A stretch of 64,000 nucleotides of DNA, taken from NCBI RefSeq assembly GCF_024346395.1, contig NZ_JAGQCW010000002.1:186001-250000 (forward strand), in the 5' to 3' direction. Positions 1 through 6,085 of the stretch are shown piece by piece. The DNA comes from Cyanobium sp. AMD-g. Lineage in GTDB: Bacteria > Cyanobacteriota > Cyanobacteriia > PCC-6307 > Cyanobiaceae. The notes beneath the pieces are model-generated. The model was not told the DNA's origin, searched no databases, and worked only from the letters and a program-made list of their open reading frames with translations. A program made the position numbers and the translations under genes. Numbering within the stretch: the first letter of the stretch is position 1; every line of letters starts with the position of its first letter.

Positions 1-67
1 CCTTCGCTGGAACCTGATTCGTTACGGCCTTGATCATCGGATGAGAGACCACGGCAGGGACCGGCCG

Positions 68-598
68 TCAACCCTCATGGAAGAACGGGTCCGGCAGCGA
101 CGGATTTCTCAACTTGGCGGCGGCACCGGCGCCAACAACGGGGAGACCCTTCGGATCGAGCAAACCCAACTGCACCAGAACACTCGCCTGATCCCAGAGG
201 ATGTGTTCATAGGCAACCTTGTCGTCTTCGAATCCAACGATCACGACAAACACGGCTTCCACCCTGCGCCCAGTGGGTTCAACCCCGGGCAGGATATGGT
301 CCATCTTGATGGTGTGCGTGAAGGAGATGATCAGTTCATCCACGAGTCGTTGTTCGCCATAGGTTCGCGACACCGTTTCAAAAACGACATCGGGCGGAAA
401 GAACTGACCAATCAGCCGCTTGGCATAGAACCTGCGCACACCCTGCGGACCCTGACCGCCCACCATGGTGGGAACATTCACGAGATGGGGATCCGGCGAC
501 ATGGTCGCCAGCGTCTCGTCGAGGTCGCCAGCCAGTTCTGCCTGCAGATGCGCGTTGAAGATCGCATCCAGTTTCTCGTGCAAAGCGTGCGTGCTCAT
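68..598 (-). CDS. SnoaL/NTF2-like protein
   Basis: This 176-residue protein resembles the SnoaL-like branch of the NTF2 fold: an N-terminal helix (residues 1-35, EKLDAIFNAHLQAELAGDL), a VNVPTMVGG segment, then strand-rich sequence with FTHTIKMDHILPG near residues 92-105. Members are small cone-shaped domains acting as isomerases, hydrolases or ligand binders, and no substrate can be named here. There is no signal peptide. The gene stands alone upstream of a decayed membrane gene. The ATG at 598 is the only good start, giving a normal family length. The fold assignment is fairly safe; the function is unknown. Confidence 0.7.
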   Translation of the reverse strand: MSTHALHEKLDAIFNAHLQAELAGDLDETLATMSPDPHLVNVPTMVGGQGPQGVRRFYAKRLIGQFFPPDVVFETVSRTYGEQRLVDELIISFTHTIKMDHILPGVEPTGRRVEAVFVVIVGFEDDKVAYEHILWDQASVLVQLGLLDPKGLPVVGAGAAAKLRNPSLPDPFFHEG

Positions 599-727
599 CG
601 TGTCTGATGTCCCGAGCTTGAGTGCGTCAACCGTTTTTTCGCAGCCGCCGCAGCCACGGACAACATCAGTTTACCGATCATTCGAGGCGGATGACCGCTG
701 AAATATGTTGTCGGGCCAGCGACGCCA

Positions 728-1222
728 TCAAAGCGACGCCAGCAACATCAGGACCGAACAAGCCTGGTCAAGCTGTCGCCTGCCAGATACGGGATCATCG
801 AAGCGGCTTCGATCACGGCCGCCGTCAACGCAAAGACGATGACCGCTCCTACGGGGGCTGACGGGTCGGTCGCATACCCCCGCATCCGTACGAAGAGACT
901 CGGGCCGGTGCGGGCCTGCTTTGCCGCCCGGCGTGCGGCACGACGCTCCTTGCCGGCCTTCGTCCAGGGCTGCATGCGTGCACCGAGCGCCATCAGTCCG
1001 ATACCGGCGCCCAGCTGGGCGATCCTCAGCGGTTGTGAGTCTCCCGCCTGCTGCAACAGATCGAGCAGCATCGAAGCTCCAAGGAGCAACGCCATCCCCA
1101 ACAGCAGATAGACCGCGGCGACCGTGCCAAGGAACAACACAATCCTCCCGGTGCAACGTGCCGAAGCTCGTGCTGTCGATCAATGCCAGGGCAACAAGCG
1201 CAGCAAGCCGTTCGATGGTCAT
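728..1222 (-). pseudogene. GAP-family membrane protein, broken
   Basis: Two overlapping minus-strand frames together resemble a GAP/Sap-type (sulfolipid-addressing-like) multispanning membrane protein. The frame starting at 1222 gives LALIDSTSFGTL, a typical family start. The continuation, IVLFLGTVAAVYLLLG, lies in another frame ending at 748. About ten family residues that should link the two are missing at about 1150, so there is a deletion plus a frameshift. The distal frame stops soon after VIEAASMIPYLAG, about 60 residues before the usual family end. An intact 130-residue frame (748-1140) remains, but it lacks the first helix and the C-terminal helices. I read this as a pseudogene. Confidence 0.6.
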
Positions 1223-1380
1223 CGATGGCCTCCGCAGCTTCCATCAGCATCCTTCCAGTCCAGTGTCCTTCCCCCTTCCGGTTGAGCCATGCGTTTGGCG
1301 ACACACCACCCGGCCGGGAGAGGGAGCAGATCTTTCGCGACGTGGCGAAGGGCAGGACGGAACGGCGGGGAGAACCCGCC

Positions 1381-1610
1381 AGCGCCCTGCTCCAGGTGGG
1401 GACGGTGCACAGGGAGCTGGGTCAGGAGCCCCAGTCCCTGGGCCCGAACCAGGAGGCTGTGGCCCTGCTGCGGGCGCTGGCGGCCTCCGACACAAGCCAA
1501 CGCGGGAATCTCGGCCGCGCCTGGATCTGGCCATTGCGCTCAACAACCTCGGTCTGGCCGACGGCGATGCGGGCCGCCGTCAGGAGGCCTTAGCTGTGGA
1601 GTGCCGCCAG
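1381..1610 (+). pseudogene. TPR protein remnant
   Basis: The 1223-1770 stretch has no intact gene but carries a decayed tetratricopeptide-repeat fragment. One frame (from about 1385) reads LLQVGTVHRELGQ and later EAVALLRALA. A second frame (from about 1520) reads LAIALNNLGLADGDAGRRQ followed by EALA, which is a canonical TPR helix pair. A single frameshift near 1500-1515 would join them. No convincing start or flanking repeats survive. The rest of 1223-1770 shows nothing I recognise. Confidence 0.5.
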
Positions 1611-1809
1611 GTTTGGCCGGCCCACACCAATCGGTCAGCAGCCTGATGCGGCAGCCTCGCGTTGAGGACAGGAGCCTGGCTCAACGGACTGGAGCGCTCT
1701 CGTTTTGCAGCAACTGCATCAGGCCCTAGGTGTCCCGCGACAACCTGATGGATGCAGCCCGTCAACCTGATTGACACGGGACAGGCCACCGGCTCCCACG
1801 GCAGCCAGT

Positions 1810-3003
1810 ATGGGGAGCACTTTTGTGAAGCCTCCCTCTCGCGTGAACAGCGAAGCGACCGCCCGAGCCTGGGACGAGGCGCTGGCCGCCCTCGACCTGG
1901 CGGAGCAGCTCGAGACCCTCTGCCGCGACATGCCGCAGGTGGGCCCCGCCATCGCCCCGCCAACCTCCGCCTCGGAGCTGTTCCGGCGCATCGACCGCAA
2001 CGCTGACGGACGCATCGACCTGGAAGAGCTCGCCGGCCTGCTGGAAGGGGCGGGTCGGAGAGCTGATCCCACACGGCTGCAGGAACTGGTGGCACGGATC
2101 ACGGGCCGGGTGGAGGCCACTGACCTGGGACCGGCGGAACTCGCGGTGCTGCTGCGCCTGGATCGCATCGCCGATCCCGGCCAGCGGCTGCAGGAACGCT
2201 TCCGCCTGCTGGATCGCGATGGTTCCGGTCATGTCTCGCCGGATGAACTGCGCCTCTGTCTTGAGGCCCTGGGCCTGGCCGTAGCGGAGGAGAGCGGCGG
2301 GATGGATGCCCTGATCGCTGCCGTCGACAGGGATGCGGACGGCCGTGTGGATGCCGAGGAATTCCGGCGGCTGTTCCAGGACGCAGAGAATCGCCAGCGG
2401 CGCTGTTCCAACACCTCGATGCCCGACCGGGACTGGTGGGGAAGCCTCTGGCCCGAGCCCGCCGACACGCTGCTGCAGATGGGATTGCGTCCCGGCATGG
2501 CGATGCTGGACGTGGGGTGCGGCTATGGCCTGTTCACGATCCCGGCCGCTCGGCTCGTGGAGTCCCGGCCGGTGGTGGGTCTCGACATCGACGCGGATGT
2601 GCTGGAGCAAGGAAGGAGCCTGGGCTCCGGTCTGGCCAACTGTTCCTGGGTTTGGGGGGATCTCCGCCAGCTACGCCAGACCTTCACCACACCCTTCGAG
2701 ATGGTGTTCCTGCACAGCACCCTGCACGGCATCGATGACAAGGTCGGCCTGGTGCGCGAGGTGCATGCCCTGCTGGCCCCGGGGGGCCGCTTCGCGGTGG
2801 TGAACTGGCTGCCGATTCCCCGCGAGCAGACCATCTGGCTGGGGCTTCCGCGCGGACCGAAGCAGGAGGTGCGCATGGGGGCTGAGGCCACCGCGGATCT
2901 GGTGCTGGGCGCCGAACCGGAACTGCGGCTGGAGCGCACCGTTCCTCTGCCTCCCTTCCATTACGGCCTGATCTTCACCAAGGCCGACGGAGCAATCGCC
3001 TAG
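1810..3003 (+). CDS. EF-hand / SAM-methyltransferase fusion protein
   Basis: The 397-residue product joins a calcium-binding half to a class I methyltransferase. Three canonical EF-hand loops are visible at about residues 62-73 (DRNADGRIDLEE), 135-146 (DRDGSGHVSPDE) and 173-184 (DRDADGRVDAEE). From about residue 204 (MPDRDWWGSLWPEP) it looks like the native N-terminus of a stand-alone methyltransferase, with SAM motif DVGCGYG at 234-240, acidic GLDID at 257-261 and LLAPGGRFAVV at 321-331. The substrate is unknown. A TTG start at 1771 is possible, but ATG 1810 is preferred. It is cytoplasmic and stands alone between decayed genes and the integron array. Calcium control of the enzyme is inference. 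Confidence 0.75.
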   Translation: MGSTFVKPPSRVNSEATARAWDEALAALDLAEQLETLCRDMPQVGPAIAPPTSASELFRRIDRNADGRIDLEELAGLLEGAGRRADPTRLQELVARITGRVEATDLGPAELAVLLRLDRIADPGQRLQERFRLLDRDGSGHVSPDELRLCLEALGLAVAEESGGMDALIAAVDRDADGRVDAEEFRRLFQDAENRQRRCSNTSMPDRDWWGSLWPEPADTLLQMGLRPGMAMLDVGCGYGLFTIPAARLVESRPVVGLDIDADVLEQGRSLGSGLANCSWVWGDLRQLRQTFTTPFEMVFLHSTLHGIDDKVGLVREVHALLAPGGRFAVVNWLPIPREQTIWLGLPRGPKQEVRMGAEATADLVLGAEPELRLERTVPLPPFHYGLIFTKADGAIA

Positions 3004-3041
3004 GAGCGTCTGGCGCATCGCCCGACCCCAGGCCTTGAAAA

Positions 3042-3091
3042 GATGCCACTGAATGATCTCTCTCAGCAGGCTGTTCAGTGGCAAGTGGGTG
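3042..3091. repeat. Hairpin beyond the last cassette
   Basis: A 9-bp stem (GCCACTGAA pairing with TTCAGTGGC) with a loop of roughly 20 nt lies between the EF-hand gene and the SnoaL-like cassette. It could be a convergent-gene terminator or a degenerate recombination site. It lacks clear GTTRRRY boxes, so I do not call it attC. Confidence 0.4.
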
Positions 3092-3182
3092 TGAGGCCGC
3101 AACTTGAACAAGACCCATTGTCTGCCGCCGAACTCTTTATCAGGCGGCCTGCGGGTATGCGGAGTAGCGATTTAGCTTTCGA

Positions 3183-3593
3183 TTAGGCTAAGCCAAGTTG
3201 ATGGAGCATGAGCGGCTGATCGAACTGCTCCCAGCGTTCTTGCACCTTGCCATCAACCAGCCGGTCGATGACGAGCCCTTCGATTGCCATTTCTTTCCCT
3301 GTCGCAGGCACCGAGTCGAGCGGACCTTTGTGCGTTCCCGTGCCACGCCAACGAAATGCCACCGAGTCACCTTCGATTAGTTGCTGTTCAACACTTAGGT
3401 GTAAATCGGGAAAAGCGCACAGAAAACCAGAGATGAACTCTTTCCATGGTCCGACGCCACGAATAGGCTCTGGAAAGCCAGTGACATGAAAAATGCAGTC
3501 TGGCAGGAATACTTCGTCGGCTGCTGAGACATCACCACGATTGAGGCCCTCGATCCAGACCCTCTCGTACGCAAGCAAGGAAGTAACGGGCAT
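3183..3593 (-). CDS. SnoaL-like polyketide-cyclase family protein
   Basis: This 136-residue protein is of the SnoaL-like ester-cyclase type. It has an N-terminal helix with YERVWIEGLNRGD, a central IRGVGPWKEFISGF and FPDLHLSVEQ, then the family-typical FRWRGTGTHKGPL, in which H and K often line the pocket, and a C-terminal VQERWEQFD. Substrate and role are unknown. It lies on the minus strand in line with the toxin-antitoxin cassettes and starts 93 bp from an attC-like palindrome, so it is probably the distal cassette of the integron, although no clear attC follows its stop. The surrounding GC content is lower than in the housekeeping genes. Confidence 0.7.
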   Translation of the reverse strand: MPVTSLLAYERVWIEGLNRGDVSAADEVFLPDCIFHVTGFPEPIRGVGPWKEFISGFLCAFPDLHLSVEQQLIEGDSVAFRWRGTGTHKGPLDSVPATGKEMAIEGLVIDRLVDGKVQERWEQFDQPLMLHQLGLA

Positions 3594-3686
3594 GGTCAGC
3601 TTTCAGTAGAAACGGACGACTGATAATCTATCTTATGGAGACACCAAGAAACCACGCCGAAAATCTGACCGGTGTTGCGATCGGCT

Positions 3687-3773
3687 GTCTAACGCTCAAG
3701 ATCAGAAGCGGGTGAGCAAACATGGGCATTGCCGATTCCCTCTGCTCCCGCCTTCTGCATTTTGATGTTAGAA
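3687..3773 (-). other. attC-like site 1 (after RelE/RHH cassette)
   Basis: This 87-bp imperfect palindrome is bounded by GTCTAAC (3687-3693) and GTTAGAA (3767-3773). Read on the minus strand it runs from R'' TTCTAAC to R' GTTAGAC, the latter a full match to GTTRRRY. Inner arms pair CTCAAGATCAGAAGCGGG with an imperfect complement on the other side, leaving unpaired bases as in attC stems. It begins 8 bp after the toxin stop codon. Confidence 0.72.
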
Positions 3774-3780
3774 CGTCCAT

Positions 3781-4044
3781 TCATCGATAGACATCTCCCC
3801 TGTGGCCGACCTTAACAACGTCGACAACGCGCGAATTATCATCGACAGAGTAGATTACCCGATAGTTGCCTTGACGAATACGATAAAGGTTCTGCCTGCC
3901 CGCGAGCTTTTCAGATCCTGAAGGCCGCGGCTGGGCAGCCAGAGACTTGATTTTCTCAATCAATCGACTCAGAGTCGCCTTATCAGATATTGCCTGAAGC
4001 TCTTTAGCGGCCGATGGCTTAATCGTGAAGCTATAATCGGCCAC
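3781..4044 (-). CDS. RelE/ParE-family toxin
   Basis: The 87-residue protein has the full RelE/ParE pattern: FTIKPSAAKELQAI at the N-terminus, the middle SGSEKLAGRQNLYRIRQGNYRVIYSV, and the terminal VVDVVKVGHRGDVYR. RelE-type members cleave mRNA on the ribosome and ParE-type members poison gyrase; the sequence does not settle which this is. The conserved arginines (YRIRQGNYRV) and the C-terminal HRGDVYR are present, so it is probably functional. Its start overlaps the antitoxin gene end by 14 bp, the usual antitoxin-first operon. It is carried as one integron cassette bounded by two attC-like sites. Confidence 0.9.
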   Translation of the reverse strand: MADYSFTIKPSAAKELQAISDKATLSRLIEKIKSLAAQPRPSGSEKLAGRQNLYRIRQGNYRVIYSVDDNSRVVDVVKVGHRGDVYR

Positions 4045-4261
4045 TATCTCTTAGGCTTGTGACAAACTCTTCGAAGCTAGAGCTTGGCTCAGCCTGCCTC
4101 TGATCAGCATCTTTCAAATCGTCCGCATCTTCGACCAATGTCATCCGAACTGCTTCATTGACCATGTCCGATATCGAGCGGTTGCATGCAGCAGCTCTCA
4201 GCCGCAGTGCACGATGCACATGCGCGTCAAAGTAGATGGTAGCCCGCTTCGTTTCATCCAT
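4031..4261 (-). CDS. Ribbon-helix-helix (CopG-like) antitoxin
   Basis: This 76-residue protein begins with a ribbon-helix-helix DNA-binding domain (residues 5-41: RATIYFDAHVHRALRLRAAA, then SISDMVNEAVRM). A charged, probably disordered tail ending SSFEEFVTSLRDSGRL would wrap the toxin. It should neutralise the RelE-like protein encoded directly downstream and repress their shared promoter. The ATG at 4261 is the only plausible start. Upstream lies an AT-rich stretch containing TTAACGTCAAGACGTCAAGA, whose repeated GTCAAGA words could be the operator. Confidence 0.85.
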   Translation of the reverse strand: MDETKRATIYFDAHVHRALRLRAAACNRSISDMVNEAVRMTLVEDADDLKDADQRQAEPSSSFEEFVTSLRDSGRL

Positions 4262-4327
4262 TCCTTGACCTTAGCGCTTTAACGTCAAGACGTCAAGACA
4301 GTGGCGCTATCGGCTTTCTTCTGATCC

Positions 4328-4412
4328 TTCTAACGCTCAAGATCAGAAGCGGGCGGTGGCCGTGGCATTAGCGACACCATCCGCTCCCGTCTTCGAAATC
4401 TTGATGCTAGGC
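4328..4412 (-). other. attC-like site 2 (after BrnTA cassette)
   Basis: This 85-bp imperfect palindrome is close kin to attC-like site 1: both share TCTAACGCTCAAGATCAGAAGCGGG-type left arms and CGCTCCCG..CTTC right arms. On the minus strand it runs from GCCTAGC (one mismatch to RYYYAAC) to GTTAGAA. The upstream R'' contains the TAG that would end a read-through BrnA. Confidence 0.7.
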
Positions 4413-4718
4413 CTCCTTCGCATCGCCAGTGGAGTGAGCTACGACATAATCCTTGAGCACAGCATCCATACGAGCTTGCCAACCAGCTCCTGAAGCCCTG
4501 AATTAGTCAATAACCTCAGGGCTATATCGGATTGAAACAAGCTTCTTTTTACTCGCCAACTTTGGACGGCCGCGCAGCACCCGAATGGGGACCATCGCGC
4601 TCATCTGCTCGTCTGTAAGCGGAAGGACATCAGGATCTGACTCTGCTGCCGCTGAAATCAACTGATCTTCCTCAAGTGTCGGCATCTTCAGGCTGATCCT
4701 ATTTAAAGGCTTTGACAT
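4407..4718 (-). pseudogene. brnA: BrnA antitoxin with in-frame stop
   Basis: From ATG 4718 the frame encodes 71 residues of a BrnA antitoxin (GRPKLASKKKLVSIRYSPEVID) and stops at TAA 4503-4505. The same frame then continues FRASGAGWQARMDAVLKDYV and a short tail to TAG at 4407-4409, which is exactly the missing C-terminal half of the BrnA DNA-binding domain (family pattern YFRATGpGWQ). One change, TAY (Tyr) to TAA, therefore explains the truncation. The upstream toxin frame looks intact. Either the antitoxin is made short, or the stop is read through, or the position is a sequencing error. The start overlaps the toxin end by 20 bp. Confidence 0.75.
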
Positions 4719-4971
4719 AGTGACTGACCTCGCGGCGATTGGCGCTGCGTAGACCAATAACTCTCCTTACCGGCACGCGATCTACAAAGGCGACAAAACA
4801 GAGTATGGCTCCAATTGGAGCCAAGGCAACCATCCTTACTTCACCATAATCAGCCCGATGATCAATCCAGACGAGTGCTGCATCCCAGCCAAGCTCAGCT
4901 GCGGCCGCTATGGAGAGGCCATGCTTGCTCAGATTGGTCGCGTCCTTGCCAGGGTCGAAATCAAACTGCAC
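4699..4971 (-). CDS. brnT: BrnT-family toxin
   Basis: This 90-residue BrnT ribonuclease toxin is recognisable from FDFDPGKDATNLSKHGLS at the N-terminus (family pattern FDPxKxxxNxxKHGxSF), then EVRMVALAPIGAILCFVAFVD and the C-terminal VIGLRSANRREVSHYVKA. The family fold is RelE-like and cuts mRNA. The gene precedes its antitoxin, as is normal for brnTA, with a 20-bp overlap if BrnA starts at 4718. It forms the second toxin-antitoxin cassette of the integron. No frame damage is seen. Confidence 0.88.
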   Translation of the reverse strand: MQFDFDPGKDATNLSKHGLSIAAAAELGWDAALVWIDHRADYGEVRMVALAPIGAILCFVAFVDRVPVRRVIGLRSANRREVSHYVKAFK

Positions 4972-5034
4972 ACTTTACCGTAGCTACAAGAAGACCGCCC
5001 GTCAACATTGACTCAACAGGCAGCCTTCAGGCGG

Positions 5035-5123
5035 GCCTAAAGCTGCCCTTGAGTGGCAGGCAAGAAGCTATGGCTATCGATGCAGACTTCAAGCGGCCTG
5101 TCCACTCCAAGGGCATGTTATCC
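5035..5123 (-). other. attC-like site 3 (after HicAB cassette)
   Basis: This 89-bp palindrome has arms GCCTAAAGCTGCCCTTGAGTG and CACTCCAAGGGCATGTTATCC, pairing with a one-base bulge, and a second inner stem of CAGGC..GAAG with CTTC..GCCTG. On the minus strand it starts GGATAAC and ends TTTAGGC, so the R' box lacks the usual G. It lies just after the hicB stop. Confidence 0.62.
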
Positions 5124-5129
5124 ATTCCT

Positions 5130-5462
5130 CTATGCCGTGACACTTCTCTGGAGTGCTTCCTGAGCGAGCGTGTTGATACTCTTCCCCTGCACCTCCGCAG
5201 TCATCGCGAGCTTCTCGTGCAGTTCAGGAGGAATTCGAAGATTGAACTTGCCTGAATACTGTCTACGTGGCTTGATTCCTTGCTCCTTGCAGACCTCAAG
5301 AAAAACCTCCAGTGATTTCTTGAACTCACGTCGAAGCTCATCCGGGCTTGATCCATAGAAGTCCGCCCCTCCAGAAATCCCAAGAATCTCCCCGCGAAAC
5401 TGATCTGTTTCCTCGTCGTACTCAATTTTGGCGTGGTAGCCGTCCACATTCATCAGATTCAT
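5130..5462 (-). CDS. hicB: HicB-family antitoxin
   Basis: The protein has the two-part HicB layout: a degenerate RNase-H-like domain (KIEYDEETDQFRGEILGISG, then FYGSSPDELRREFKKSLEVF) and a C-terminal ribbon-helix-helix segment (FNLRIPPELHEKLAMTAEVQ, then KSINTLAQEALQRSV). It should bind the HicA toxin and the operon promoter. I place the start at ATG 5462, eight bases after the hicA stop, giving 110 residues; an ATG at 5489 overlapping hicA would add nine. An attC-like site follows directly. Confidence 0.88.
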   Translation of the reverse strand: MNLMNVDGYHAKIEYDEETDQFRGEILGISGGADFYGSSPDELRREFKKSLEVFLEVCKEQGIKPRRQYSGKFNLRIPPELHEKLAMTAEVQGKSINTLAQEALQRSVTA

Positions 5463-5470
5463 GGTGTCAC

Positions 5471-5716
5471 TCAGTGTTCTTCGAACCATTTGCGGATTGA
5501 AGCAACAGCACCCTTGTCTGTATCGGGCGATGGGTGGGGTCTGTGGAAGACCCTGACTTCGCCAAACAGAACGACCGCGACTCGGCTGCCCGCCCTCTCG
5601 CTTACCTCCCCACCAAGCTCCTGAAACAGGGCTTCAATGTCCCTCCACGGCAAGCTGCCGCTTACAGGTCGGGAGAAGATCAGCTCAAGGGTGCGCTGCT
5701 GCTTCCGCTTCATCAC
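5471..5716 (-). CDS. hicA: HicA-family toxin
   Basis: This 81-residue mRNA interferase has the small dsRBD-like HicA fold. It shows an N-terminal helix (LELIFSRPVSGSLPWRDIEALF) and the conserved C-terminal VFHRPHPSPDTDKGAVASIRKWFEE, in which the first histidine of HRPHP is the expected catalytic residue. It is translated just before hicB, the usual toxin-first order. The 60 bp upstream lead straight into an attC-like palindrome, so its promoter must be short or supplied from the integrase side. Confidence 0.9.
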   Translation of the reverse strand: MMKRKQQRTLELIFSRPVSGSLPWRDIEALFQELGGEVSERAGSRVAVVLFGEVRVFHRPHPSPDTDKGAVASIRKWFEEH

Positions 5717-5774
5717 AGCATAGTACCGTCTGCTGGTACCAGGCTCGGCTTTTGTTCAGCGGTTTGCAGGACAC

Positions 5775-5859
5775 GGATAACTAGGAGCTGAGCCGCACCG
5801 CCGTTCTACCGAACGGCGTTCGGCTAGCAGGCGGTGTCGGCTCCAGCGAGAAGTTGGTA
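5775..5859 (-). other. attC-like site 4 (before HicAB cassette)
   Basis: This is an inverted-repeat element of about 85 bp: GGAGC..CCGCACCGCC pairs with GGCGGTGTCGGCTCC, and an inner CCGAACGGCGTTCGG palindrome sits at its centre. On the minus strand it ends with GTTATCC (5775-5781). The outer R'' box is weak. It would close the first, nearly gene-free cassette. Confidence 0.55.
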
Positions 5860-6085
5860 TGCCGCGCAAATATCCTACGCAACCCACACAACCGTAAAAG
5901 CGCGGACAAATCAACTCTTTATTGGGAGGTTCCGTGAACCACGGAATTTCCTTCATCCCTTTCCGTGAACCGCAGCTGACGCCAGTGAACCATCGGTCGA
6001 GAATCCTTTCCTGCACTGCGATCTTAGTTGGAAGGCCAAGTCGTGGGCCGTGGTTCACGGGTCCGATAACCACATGTAGCCATGG
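5860..6085 (-). other. Putative attI region and ORF-poor first cassette
   Basis: Between intI and attC-like site 4 there is no convincing gene; one 105-codon minus frame (5756-6073) runs through the palindrome and has no recognisable domain. The stretch holds four copies of a GTGAACC(A/G) word: CCGTGAACCACGG at 5932-5944, CCGTGAACCGC near 5963, AGTGAACCA near 5984, and an inverted CCGTGGTTCACGG at 6048-6060. GTTATCG at 6064-6070 (minus strand) resembles the GTTATCC end of site 4 and could be the attI crossover. Repeated integrase-binding words are a known attI trait; the assignment is inference. Confidence 0.45.

Noticed and set aside
5756-6073. 105-codon minus frame as a gene of the first cassette
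   Set aside because: It runs through the attC-like palindrome and has no recognisable domain or RBS; kept only as a possibility within the attI/first-cassette entry.
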